From: Anthonomus grandis grandis
Lineage: Eukaryota; Arthropoda; Insecta; Coleoptera; Curculionidae
Assembly: GCF_022605725.1 (NCBI RefSeq)
Contig: NC_065567.1
Coordinates: forward strand, 30,979,127 to 31,043,126
Length of the DNA stretch: 64,000 nucleotides
Reading direction: 5' to 3'
The notes beneath the pieces are model-generated. The model did no database searches, was not told the DNA's origin, and was given only the letters and a program-made list of their open reading frames with translations. A program made the position numbers and the translations under genes. The number at the start of each line of letters is the position of its first letter. Within the stretch, counting starts at the first letter, position 1. Positions 13,601 to 25,000 of the stretch are shown here, in pieces.

Positions 13601-16600
13601 TTTTTTTTATAAACTTACCCGGAAATTCCGTTTCCTTTTTGACCTGTTCCTTCTCAGCCGCCTCCTGGCAATCGTAACTGCAATAATTAGAACTATTAAA
13701 ATCAACCCTGATTCCGTAACAACCACACTCCTTGCACTGAACTTCTTTCTCCATATCCTCCTTTTCTTTAATCTTCTTTTCCTTCTTGCTAAGCAGCTTT
13801 TGATGCTCCTCATCGGAAAGGTACTCGATAATCCCGAATTCGTTAAGTAAAAACTTTAAATTGCTCCCAGGCAAAGTCCCGATATTATCATCCCAAGTGA
13901 GTAAATTTAAGGCGTCAGGATCTGGTTTTATGTCCAGGAGGGATTTTAGATCCAGCGGTTCATGGTCGGACTTAACATCGATCTCTAATTGGCCCAGTTC
14001 TGGTGATGACTCTTCGACTGTTTCCCATTTAGGTTCCTGGTCTAGATCTGGTTCTGGTTCTGGTTCTTCCTTCACTTTTTCTATTTCTTTCTTTGGTGAC
14101 TCACAGTTTGATTTCACCTAATAAATAAAAACAAAAACATATTAAAAAAAAATTATTATGATTCAAGAAATCAAAATGAATTAATTAGACCGTCACTAAC
14201 ACAAAAAAACTTTAAAATCTTATCTATCAAGTTATTTAATGTCTTCCAGAAAAGGTAAAGGCCCTAACATCTGATTAAAAAACTATTGCCCATGAGTTCT
14301 TAGAGTTTGGCTGGGGTACACTCCCTTCAACTATTACTTTTTGCCTGATGTAGTTAAAAGTTTAAAAAGTGGATTGTGTCTTTTTAAAAGGTTGTATAGT
14401 TTTTAATATTGGAATATAGGTTTTATAGCGTAGATTTTATATGTTGAATTTTTTTTAAGATCTGTATTATGTGCATGTAATTTTTTTTTAATCTGATCTC
14501 TAAAGGTAACAATTTTTCTTTTTATTATTGCCAGTGCTTAAACTAAATTGTATGATTTTGTCTCAACAATATTGTTGTATTTTTTGCAGAATAAGGCTCA
14601 TTCATTCACTCAAACACTATTAGTAGGTATACAAGAAAATTGTTTTAATTCTAGAAGTCGATATAAGGATATTCACAAAAAAGTGAAAAATATAGCTTAT
14701 TGGAACATTATTTAAAATTATCTTGAAAAAAAAATAATTAATTTATATTTGTAATGTGATCTGTGTACGTCTAGGCCTGATGATGCGATAGGAGCAAAAC
14801 ACGTGTAGCTTTTAAAAAAATTATATGGATTTGATGAGAATGTGACTTGTGTTTTTACCTTTGTATTGTTTTCATTTGGTCTCTTAGGAAAAAAATGGAT
14901 GATACATTTCTAATTAATTTATATTAGGCCTTAAATATTCTAAATAAATTTAACTTTATTATTGTTACTTTCTTTATTTATTTTAAATTCCTCATATTTC
15001 CTTAAAACATACCTCATCTTTCCTAAACTCCTCCTCAAGTTTAACCTCCGGCTTAATATCATAATCGGGAAAAGTGATTTCCATATCATCCAATTCTTGC
15101 CGGAGACAAACCATTGACTTTCTTCTACTTCTTTCAGTTTTTTTTATTGGTACATTGGGTGCCACATGTATCTTTTCTTCCTCCCCATTTGCCTTTATCA
15201 ATGTGATATCAGTACTGTTTGATAAGGGTGTTATCGGCTTAATGGGAGTTTGGTTGCTAAAATAAAATAAATTATCTTAGCAACAGAAAATGTTGTAGAT
15301 ATGTATATTAATTGTGCAAATATATATTTTTTTATTATAAATTAAACACTAATGCCACTATTATGTAGTACTTTATGACTTTTTATATAAAAAGTACTAC
15401 ATTATTTAGATTTTTATTAATTTATGTGTTTATTAGTACATACTTTGTTAACTGGGGAGAGTCAGAAAAATCTGAGCTGATACCACTATCACTACTATTA
15501 TTCATCATGCCTATCTAGTATGTTGATTATAAAAAAATTGCAATAAATTATCTTATCCAATAATTAAAACTAATTTCCCTATGATAAATATAAATAAATG
15601 AATTAACAAAAATACCACATATAAAGAATCCTTCAAATGTAAACATATGAGCTGGGAGCTGTCATAGCTGTTCCATTAAAAAAAGTTAGATTGATAACTT
15701 CTTGTTCCTTCATGTGAAGAGGAGGCAACATCTGACATTGGATTTTCAAATTTAAACCTATCAAATACTCTAAATGCTGAATGTCTAGGCATGACCTGGG
15801 AACTGTCATAAATCTAACACCAAGGAAGAGCTTATAGATTGATAACTTCTTGTTCCTTCATGAGAAGAGCAGGAAACATAATAATATGACATCTGATTTT
15901 CAAATTTAAACCAATCAAATACCCTGAATGATAGATTTCTAAAGACAATCAAATAGTAAAAGTTAGTGCAAGTTGTATGCCATAAAATCTAACATTCATG
16001 TTAGAGGGTTATTAAGAATACCCACAATACCTATTCATTTGTAGTGGTGGTTTGGTAAGTAAACAAAAGTGATGTGTGAAATTTTATAATTAATGTTTAG
16101 TTCCTCCTTCCCTCATTGTGTAAATCACTGTGCACTTTAAATGGAGTAAGTTAGAAGCTATTTAATGAATTTTACCCTTATACTTACTTATCTTGTCCAA
16201 TTATGAAACTTTTCTTTAAAATTGATATCCCATGTGAAAACTTTAAACTTGATCTCCCTGAAGAATCTGCTTGATTAGTGCTATCAATAACTTTGTTATC
16301 ATTTAGCTCACTTACTGATTCCTCAGCAATAGACAGCTCATAGGTCTTATTATTAACATCATCGGTTTTTGAAATCTGCGGCACTGAGTGAGGAACATTC
16401 GAATAAATTTTCCCATCGGAAATTTGAAAGTTAAACACTTTCGGCACTTTATTTCCAGAACTGTTGTCCTGAGTTGGAACAGGCAAAACGGAAAATTTAC
16501 CATGTTGTAATGTGCTGGTTGTTACCGTAACTGAGGGATTGTTGTTAAGTTTAGGCATAGGTGTTATTTTCCCCGTCGGAATGGGTAATCTTGGTATTGG

Positions 16601-17005
16601 TCCTGCAAGTACAAATTTTTGTGGTTGAGATCCTTGCATTATAGTTTTTTCCCCTGTGATGTTATCAGATTTTACCATAGTAACATAAGTTGCCGCAAGT
16701 CTACTTCCTTGCGGTACAATGGTGATGGGTTGTTTTGGCAGCACAATTGGTCTACCTCTTCCACCAAATAAAACATTTTGTCCTATCGTAGGAAATTTAG
16801 ATTTGTTTTTAATATATACTAGTGGTAAGACCTGAGCTTTAATAGGCACTGTTTGAGCACTGGGTGACCCACTCGATGATATATCATTTGAGTGTTCACA
16901 TTTTGAAATGGTTATGTCAGTGTTATTTTCTATTATTATTTGTGGGGTTTTCTTTATTACAGGCTGCTCTTCTGGCTCCTGTATGTAAAATTCTGAATGG
17001 TTCAT
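7638..17005 (-). CDS. l(3)mbt: Lethal(3)malignant brain tumor, MBT-repeat chromatin protein
   Basis: Exons from 5': 17005-16188 (with 5' UTR back to an acceptor at 17021), 15256-15013, 14117-13619, 11901-11562, 10864-10669, 10413-10185, 10144-9987, 9931-9760, 8471-8249 and 8193-7638; phases agree throughout, giving 1144 residues. Order of domains: a long Ser/Pro/Val-rich disordered N terminus; a Glu-rich segment; an FCS-type zinc finger (CKECGCYG ... YCSYDC); three MBT repeats, each with the GMKLE/GMRLE and LHFDGW/HFDGW signatures; a C2HC finger (CPTVGCRGQGH ... CPYA); an AT-hook-like RRLGRPPK; an acidic run; and a C-terminal SAM domain (about 60 residues, 7640-7860). This matches l(3)mbt/L3MBTL1, which binds mono- and dimethyl-lysine on histones and represses germline and proliferation genes. 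The first ATG in the first coding exon was taken as start. Confidence 0.93.
8880..8920 (-). ncRNA. Hammerhead-ribozyme-like relic (l(3)mbt intron)
   Basis: Read on the - strand it has CTGATGA (8912-8906), a 12-base perfect palindrome that can fold as stem II (8903-8892), GAAA (8890-8887) and then TACGTG (8886-8881). CUGAUGA-stem-GAAA is the conserved hammerhead core, and the short CACGTG-like stem III resembles ribozymes carried by Penelope-like retroelements. The cleavage-site U after stem III looks mutated, so activity is doubtful. Confidence 0.45.
9215..9545 (+). mobile_element. GIY-YIG endonuclease fragment, Penelope-like retroelement relic
   Basis: In the frame starting near 9407, on the strand opposite l(3)mbt, the translation contains YEINCNDCNKKYIG followed by R..R..RFKEH (9420-9500). 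The Y-x-I-x-C-x-x-C-x-x-x-Y-I-G layout with a downstream Arg and EH is the GIY-YIG nuclease signature typical of Penelope-like elements. An open stretch at 9215-9406 in a different frame may be upstream element sequence shifted by an indel. No reverse transcriptase remains nearby. Confidence 0.6.
12100..13560 (-). mobile_element. Degraded non-LTR retrotransposon fragment (RT) in l(3)mbt intron
   Basis: Same strand as the host gene. Recognisable pieces in order along the - strand: LGLDSIPVMFFKKL and KNYRPIS (13200-13020), KGRSTSTN followed by QQVDVA with a degraded SKAFD site (12735-12600), and LEYASPVWSP (about 12400-12370). Frameshifts and stops separate them. It carries no intact gene. Confidence 0.75.
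14120..15012. other. l(3)mbt intron with a second hammerhead-like relic
   Basis: AT-rich intron without coding signal. At 14777-14783 on the + strand is CTGATGA, followed after 16 bases by CACGTG at 14800-14805 and then TA. The layout matches the 8.9-kb relic, but the GAAA core reads AAAA, so it would be dead as a ribozyme. Confidence 0.4.
15444..15508 (-). CDS. l(3)mbt: Possible alternative first coding exon of l(3)mbt
   Basis: An ATG-ATG start at 15508 opens a 21-codon frame beginning MMNNSSDSGISSD, ending at a GTATGT donor after 15444 with two extra bases. That is exactly the phase the next l(3)mbt exon (15256) accepts. No acceptor in front of it fits the phase of the upstream 17005-16188 exon, so it would replace that exon, not join it, producing a protein lacking about 272 N-terminal residues. 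RNA evidence is needed. Confidence 0.4.
15647..15935. repeat. Degenerate tandem duplication, unit about 145 bp
   Basis: Two diverged copies, about 15647-15790 and 15793-15935. Both share ATTGATAACTTCTTGTTCCT followed by TCATG, and GATTTTCAAATTTAAACC followed by ATCAAATA. A third partial copy may begin near 15957. It is non-coding and lies in an l(3)mbt intron. Confidence 0.6.
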
Positions 17006-17399
17006 TATATTCTTGTTAAATCTGAAAGCAAACATTATATATAAGTACTATTATGAAAAAAAAATAGGGTATTTGCTTTTGTAGTTTATTTTATTATGAA
17101 TAATAATTTTTTTATAATTATACATTGTCTTCTTTGCTAAATTAAGAGAGCCATTTATTAAAAGTTAAATTCCATTCAGAATTATTAGGAAACAAAAACA
17201 AACTTTGAAATAAGCACACATTTTGAAGTTTATAATGTTGTTTCACAATAAATGGTCAAACAAACTAACAATATGAATATTTGCTTTTTAAATACATACC
17301 ACTTTGCACATAATATAATTAGATTAACAATAAAACTATTAATTTCTTATAACTAAATCACAATTTTATAATATTAAATTATATTTTTATTGGGTTTTC

Positions 17400-17960
17400 A
17401 GTTTTCGGTGGTCGCTTCGTTACGTAGGCGGCCACACGCATGCGTTAGCGTTATTTTTATCCCTTTTTAAACGCTTAATTAAGTATCTAAAAGGGTTTTA
17501 TTAAGGCAACAACGCGTTTTAGTTTTATTACTAAAAAAATTACAAATTTTTGAAAAAAAAATGGAAACACCCAAATTACCCGAATCCACATTAAATCATG
17601 CAAGTTTTAAATAGCCCGCCAGTAATTTTAATTTAAGACATCTGACGAGTTGCTTAATGACACTTCGCGCCGCTGCTGCTGCGCATGCTCCTCAAATACG
17701 TCATGCTCAGTATTAAAATTAATATTGTAGCTTAAAATACAAAATTGTCGCATTGATTTAGATTCCATTATATTCCTATTAATTCTGGCAGTATAAAAAA
17801 CAAATATTTCCCTTGAAAATCACTTGAAATTACAATAATAAACGTTGATGTTCTTGACGCATGCGCAGTTCGGCTAGGGGATTGACCTTTACGACTTATC
17901 TTTCACGCAAATAACACGTGACCACGTAATGGTTATTTAAAACCTTCCCGCCCCCCGGCT
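17400..17960. promoter_or_regulatory. Probable promoter region of l(3)mbt
   Basis: The most GC-rich patch between 14 and 22 kb. It holds three copies of a GCATGC-centred palindrome close to the NRF1/ewg consensus (CGCATGCGTT near 17438, TGCGCATGCT near 17690, CGCATGCGCAG near 17859), and CACGTG at 17914. It lies just upstream of the 5' UTR acceptor at 17021, so a leader exon in this patch is likely. Transcription factor assignment is by motif only. Confidence 0.4.
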
Positions 17961-18119
17961 TGTTCAATTACCAAAAAGGGAAAATTAATACTTTTAGGGT
18001 ATTTAAAGTCAAAACAAGATAAAGCATAGTATACTAGACAATATTTTATAGGCTACTTACATGCCTAAGTTACGAACTACATCAAGAATAATAAAATCAA
18101 ACTAGCGTAGAAGAAAGTT

Positions 18120-19370
18120 TTAACAAATCGAATACATTTTATTTATTCTTTATTCATGGTATTAATGCTACAAATACACACGTCACGTGTGTTGATAATA
18201 CAAAAATGTCAAATTAAGAAGTCCTACTAATACAAAAACTTATTCTTACATGTACAATACAATTACTCGTTACCTAATGTTAAAACTGTAGAGAATTAGA
18301 TACACTTATAATATAAAAAACAGATTAAAATGACATGCATATTAAACTAGAAAACCCACAGAGATATATTAGAAATCTATTTATTGTTTAAAAGTTCATC
18401 AAAGAAATAAAATGAATGAGCACTTAATAGATCATCAATTTCATTTCTTAGTTGCTGTTTGATATCTTTTTAATCTGTTGTACAACAAGAAAGTACAACA
18501 TCCTTAAAAAGATAGAAGTACAACAGTAAAGTACAACATCCAACCTGTGTCTTGTAGGTTAGGAATGTACATCTTGGTGTGTCTCAAAATCAAATGCTTG
18601 GACAATTCCTTTTATAGGAAGCTTTCATAGATAAATAATGATCAAATCAACATTTTCAGTGAATCAAATGCTTCCCTACAATCCTGCCTATAGATCAACC
18701 CTACTATGCAACGCAAAGCTCTCCTTTGTATATCAAAGATGGGAAATCCTTGAGGAGTATGCGTTTCCATGCCAGGACAACATAAGACATGCAAGAATGG
18801 AATTACTGCAAAATATAGCCCGTAGAAATTAGTAAATATGGAATAGGTAAATATTTCTTCAGAGTTTACCGGCCAGACCATCTATATGTGTTGATTCCAC
18901 AGGAGTACCGGATCCAGTAGCTCGACACCCAGAAATGTTAGTGAAGCGCCTGTATTTGAGCCCCTAAAGTCAAACTCCAACCTGTCGTGTCTTCTCTCTA
19001 TTCAACAGCAGCCTGTTAGCTGAAAAAACACTCCTTAATTATCTCACAAGCCAACTGGGATCTCACCAAAGACAATGAGCTTTCAGGACCATGATTGTTG
19101 TGTCATTGGCAAACAGAGTGTATTTATTCTCTGGGCTAACTAGGGGACGGACCCCTAGGTGACTCCAAGGTTCAGCAAACCCTTAAATAAGATGCCAGAA
19201 GTTCAATACAAGGCTCTTTGATATTATATAGTATCTTAGTTTTTTTTAGGAGAATATGTCGTGATTCATGCAGTCAAATGCTTTGTTTAAGTCACATGAG
19301 ACACGACTGAGCTATGTTTAAGACTGGTATAACCATCCGGGATACCAGCCAGGGTCTAATGGATATTATG
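18120..19370 (-). mobile_element. Degraded non-LTR retrotransposon, - strand
   Basis: Pieces on the - strand in order: DLNKAFDCMNHD (about 19310-19250), a catalytic-box relic LFANDTT (about 19130-19100, normally FADD), and FDIQRRALRCIVGL with YRQDCREAF (18750-18660), the usual RT C-terminal region. The 3' end is AATAAA-rich (near 18140-18160). Many stops. Confidence 0.7.
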
Positions 19371-19374
19371 GTAA

Positions 19375-20360
19375 GTTGCAACCTTAAACCCACAATCGAG
19401 GAACCAACAACTTGGATAATATTTTTGTGGATACGAGGTCCTTGAGGCTAATTTACCTGACCATAAAGTTCAAACTGTCACAATAAACTTTTCTGTAAGA
19501 GCACCCTAAGTAAAAAGGTTTTATAGTTACAATGAAAGAAACAATTTCAACTTCATTAATAACGTTAATAATAACGTTGAATGTACATATTTTTTGTCAT
19601 TTTTATCTGAAAACATTAGGTTGTACTTTCAGATCGGGGCTCCGATATTTTATGATTTAATATATTATATTTTATAATCTACGTCAGATGAGGGACCATT
19701 TCCATATCCTTGGAAAGGAATACAACATTCCTGCATTTAATCAAGAATATAAGAATTTAAAAATCATCAAAAATGGTCTATTTGTATAGAAAAGAGGGCT
19801 GCAAATGACTAAATATTCCCAAAACTCTCCTAGAACAATGCGGAGAATTATAAAGAAACCCTCCGAATGTAATATTTCACTTGAAGATTTTAGTGCATTC
19901 TTCACAAATACATCAAACAATTTAATAAAAAATATTCGCTTTTCCACATCAACCCTTTTCACACACTTGCCAATAAAACAACATCTAATAAATCCTTTAG
20001 TTTCTCTGAAGTTACATATATTGAATTTCGTGATGTTTTTAATAATATAAAAGATAAAAAGGGCTGTGACGTATACAATCTCAGCATAAAATTGCTAAAA
20101 ACTGTGATTCCTCTTACAAAATTAATAAATATTTCCATCCTCTCTAAAAAGAGCTATAGTTATCCCAATTTATAAAAGGGGAGAACCAGAGTAAATAACT
20201 TTAGATATTATACTCTCAATCATATCTATAGTCATTGAAACGTGTTTAGCAAATCATCTCATCAACCCAATTTTTGAAATTGAAAATCTCTTTTCTGAGT
20301 GCCAATTTGGCTTTAGAAGGGGAAGGAACACAGTTAAAAAAATATTGGATTAAACTAGAT
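19375..20360 (+). mobile_element. Degraded non-LTR retrotransposon, + strand (endonuclease tail to RT)
   Basis: Begins in the endonuclease C terminus (LDNIFVDTRSLEANLPDHK, 19410-19470). It continues through linker sequence to an RT N-terminal part with ECQFGFRRGRN near 20300. It abuts the oppositely oriented element that ends near 19370, so the two form a head-to-head pair. Confidence 0.65.
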
Positions 20361-22078
20361 ATATTGTTCATCAGTGCCATTTTGTTTTTAACACCCAATG
20401 GTTTGTTTGTTTTTTTCAGGATTTTTAGGGAGAAAATACAATATTGAATGAATGTATAATGAATTACATAAACTTGTACTAGTCAAAAGAAAGTTTAGAG
20501 GATCAGCAGTTTGAGAAATATTTTTGGTCAGTTGTTCAGGTACAGAGCAGTAGTATTTATTTAGTAAATATCCGCAAACTCCCGTTTAATTTTGGAGTGA
20601 AATGGTTTTTACTTCTAATATCACTTATTATTGATTAACAATTCTGTTTATTGGATGCTGTAGGTGGTAATGCAAGTTTTCTAAATAAAGATCGGTATTT
20701 ATTAAAGTAAGAGTGAATGTGCAAATTATTTGTACATTTTTAAAGGTTTTTAGAGGACATGTATTAGACCTTTGGTAAGCTATATTTTTTTCTTCTTAAC
20801 TTCCTCACAGGGAAAGTTTTATTGATAATTTGCACCATTATTTTACGAATTTCACCTACTGGTGAGATGAAGAAATGTTCTCCAATAAGTATTTAAGAAA
20901 ACTTTTTAAAATTTGAATAACTGTAAATTCTACAATGTTCGTTTTTGTACAGCTGTTATTGCGAATTTACTTAGCACTTCCAGAATCAATAACTGAACAG
21001 TCATGTACCTACAAGAAAAAGTAAACGAGGTAGGTATAAATCGGATTAAATCCCTTGACAAGTCAAGAAATAGGTAAAATGCTTTAATTCTTTTTAAACA
21101 AGGGGAGTTAGATTTACGAGTTTTACATTGGATGTACACAGCCTTTGATTTTTCTGGTCACTATAAGTTACCTCTTCAATAAAAAGGAAGAAATAAAATG
21201 GCTGCTTAATTCAGTTACTCAAAAGACAATATTTATTTCACAAATATATGTATAAAGTATATGGCACTGCTAAAACAATAAAAATATACAAAAAAAGCGC
21301 CCAAGTGTAATAAATTCCTCCTCAATAATAAAGTTATTACATAATTTTATACAATAGATTTACAGTTAACAAAAATATATAGTATAAATTCATATAAAGA
21401 AATCAACAATAAAATACGATTTTTAGGGTTACCTTATTTTTGAAATTTTAATTCTTAATAGACAAATATAACAGGAGTCCAAAAGTAATGCAACCCAGAG
21501 TAAAAAGTAAGTGTATAAAGTTGTAAAAATAGAATTTAAAATATATATATATATAATAAAATATGTAAAATAAAGAGGTATAAAGTAAAACAATCCGTAT
21601 ACATATATTTCTTTGTTGCATTTTAAAAAGTAAGTTTTTCTAAACAGCCAAAACAGAAAAACTTTTTTTTCTATTTTTTTGGTATTTTGAGCAGTAAAAT
21701 GGTTTTCGCATATAAAAATCAATCAAAGCCTGACCGTGTATCATTCCATTACTTTTAGACCAACCTGTATCTAAACCAAACCTAAAAAAACCCGACTCTC
21801 ATAATAAAACTTAACCTAAAATTAATTAATACATGCGATACTCTTTAAAATGTAAAATCTTGATTGACATGCGTTTAAAAATATAAAGACCCCTTAGTTT
21901 CTTTACCCAAGAAAGAATCATCTAAAACTTTTCATGTTTGGGTCACTTCTGTGTAAAGAAATGTGATTCTGCTGTATGTAATGCTTCCGCTCTATGTAAA
22001 TGTTTAAGTCTAATTGTGTCATGCCTTAGACCGATGTTTCTCATAATCAGAAATCTTCGAAATTCCAATTCTTCCACG
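20361..22078. other. Intergenic sequence and Lkb1 3' UTR
   Basis: AT-rich, no recognised gene. A dinucleotide (AT)n run lies at about 21540-21557. On the - strand several AATAAA signals (TTTATT on the + strand) lie between 21230 and 21420. An open frame at 21429-21722 on the - strand is Phe/Tyr/Ile-rich with no family resemblance and is probably chance. Confidence 0.35.
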
Positions 22079-25000
22079 TCACGATTGTTTACACATAGAA
22101 AGGTTCTTAACTGCTAAGCATGTGATTGGTCTCTTTTTCCGATTGGCTTTTTTCGTGCAAGTTTGATCGGCCTGAGCATTCCCATTCGCTTGCTCGGGGG
22201 TGCATTTCTCGGTTTCCGCAGAGGCTAGAATCAAAAATAACATTTCGCATATTTCTTGAAAATAGCCAAGAAACAAATGATTTCTTGTTAATAAACCAAA
22301 ACAAGTAAAACCTGTTAATAATAAAAATTAAGTTCAGTTAGTATTTGCTTTATCTACAGAATCTGAAAGATTCTTGAAACTTTGTTAATGGTACTATTGT
22401 ATGTACTTATAGCTCTCGCCCCTTATAGAGGGTGCCTTAGGGAAGTGGGGTCAAAGATTAAGGTATGAAAACCCAAGAACATACAATAAAATAACATTAA
22501 AATAAACCTTTTCAATAAACTTGTTTTATTTAACAAAAAAATATAATAAATCGGTATAATATAAGCTTCTGTATAAAGTTTCTGCATCCTGTATTATGGC
22601 CAAGTATTCATGCTTTTATACTACCACGTGGCGTACTTGAAGATGGTACAAATATCCGCAAATTCTAAAAGAACCAAAAGCATTTGTAGAGACATATGGG
22701 AAAAAAAAGGAACTGTTGGGACTACCACCAGTTGAACGGCAGAAACTACATTGCTTCGGTTTACACAAGAATTAGAGAAAGATTTGTTGTAGAAGCCTAA
22801 AGTATCAAAATCTTTGTTCCTGAATCTTATTTTCCAATGCCAACACAAACCATCTTCTAGGAACAATAATTTATACATCACGCAACTCTGAGAATATGCG
22901 AAATGTAGTGTGTTTAGTAGGGTGTAAAAACAAGACCAATAAATTCATGCCCACATAAAAACCAATCACACTCGCATCTCATATACACTTACATCTACCA
23001 TTACCAATAATAATCTGGCGAGATAGTATTACCATTAAGTTCCCGTTCCGTTAAGTACTCTGGTGTGGAATCCAAACCGAAGCTGGAATTATTCAATAAA
23101 GAATCACTGTCGTCAAAACTAGCATAATAGTGATTAAACAGGTACGGTAATACTGTCATGTCGTTATTTCCGTTACGTTTCTGAACCGGAAGAGAAACCC
23201 TAGGATACGCGTTTAAAGGTGGTTTTCTATGTAAGTACCTAAAAATTTAAATGAACCAGTTTGTACTCGTTTTGTTATAATACTACTCACGGATGGTGTC
23301 TGACTTGTTGCAAACTGAACCGTTCAACCGGATTTTTCCTGAGCATCCCCAAAAGTAGATCTTGCAGGCAGTCGTCAAGTTCTTGTGGGACCGTGAACTC
23401 TCCTTTGCTAATATTTTCAAATAATTTGTAAATATTGTCACCTTCGAAGGGGTATTTGCCCGTCATGATATTAAATCTTAAAATCATTGAGTTGCTCGCG
23501 AACCAAATGAGAGAGAAAGAAAGAAACTTACAAAGTGACTCCTGCACTCCAAACATCCACTTTAAATCCGGGGAAACTCTCCTTGCCGCTTGCGATCTCT
23601 GGGGGCTGAAACGCCGGTGAACCTTGGCCTGTATAACAAGTGTCGTCTGGAGCAAACGTATCAATAATCTAAAATAATTACCTGTAGTAAAGTGTATTAA
23701 TTTTTGATACATTTTGTTAATTTTAGGAGCGCCCTACACTGACCCCTTTGGAAATGACTTACTTCTCTTATATATTTACCACTTCTCTTAATATTTGTGG
23801 CTTACTTAATTCATAAAATAATTTACTGCAGGTATCACAAGTATGCAGATGATTTGCAGATTTATCTGCCATCATTGGAAAGTTTGCCTGCCTGAAGCCT
23901 TAGATGTAATTAACTCTTAAGAAATTACCTTGAATAATGGAGCATCAAGTAAATTAAATATTAATGGTGTTGAATTGGAATGAGTAGATCAAGTGAAAAA
24001 CCTGGGCCTTTGTATGGATAATCGAATGTCATTTAATGCACATGTAAATAAGATTTGTCAATAGTCATATTATACATTAAAACCATTTTATGAATTTAAG
24101 GACATTTTGCTCACTAGTACAAAAAAAATCCTTACAAAGAGTTTAATGCTTAATCTTAGTTAATGGTCCCTTTTAAGGTAAACAAAATAAATATAAAATC
24201 CAGAAAATTCAAAATTCCTGTGTAAGATTTACTAGATATTTGCCTCGGAGGGTTCATGTGAGTGAGCATGTAAAGCAGGTCTATAGTCTTTAAGATTTTT
24301 GGGTAAAGGCTGAACTGTACATAAATAACTTAATTTTCATGAACCAGAATACCTGTCAGAATTCCTTATTCAAAGGGGAGATACGCATAATGGAAATATT
24401 CACTATAAAAGCACACTAGCAAGACTGAATTTCTGAAAGGTTTTTTCATATATACTTCTGCCTGTATTTACAATTGCCTACCTGCAGAAATTAAAGATTT
24501 AGGCATGGCCTCTTTCAAGTCTGAATTTTAAAAAAATATTAGAGGCTGGTGATATTTTAATACAGGTGCAACTTTGATTCTGGTATGGTACTCTGAATCA
24601 TTTTTGTTTGGGTTTTTATTTTTAGTTTATTTTAGTTTTAAGGAAAATGTCCTTTTAGTAAAACACGCCTAGCAGTACTTTCCACCTTTCTATGTATATT
24701 GAATAGATGTAATTTATTTGTTGCATATAATAAAGATTTTTTTATTTTTATATTATCAAAGAAATATTTAAATTGTACTTTCAATAGGCTTAAGAGAAGA
24801 ATTGTTATTATTATGTGCACCTTCTTAATAGCTTTTTTCGACCTAACATTCTTTATTTTAATTTTCTCTGACTAGGTGTTAATTGTAATATTTTATTTTA
24901 GATTTGGTACAATAGACTTTCTTGTCTTGTTACTCTCCACTAATTTTACCTGTATCGCTGTTTTACATACCTTTTGATTTGAGTGTCTTTCATTATAAAA

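Noticed and set aside
13861..14121. Ser/Gly-rich frame on the + strand
   Set aside because: Antisense shadow of the Glu/Pro-rich l(3)mbt exon 14117-13619.
22107..22304. Alternative frame over the last Lkb1 exon
   Set aside because: Only the frame ending in CKQS is in phase with the penultimate exon and resembles LKB1 C termini.
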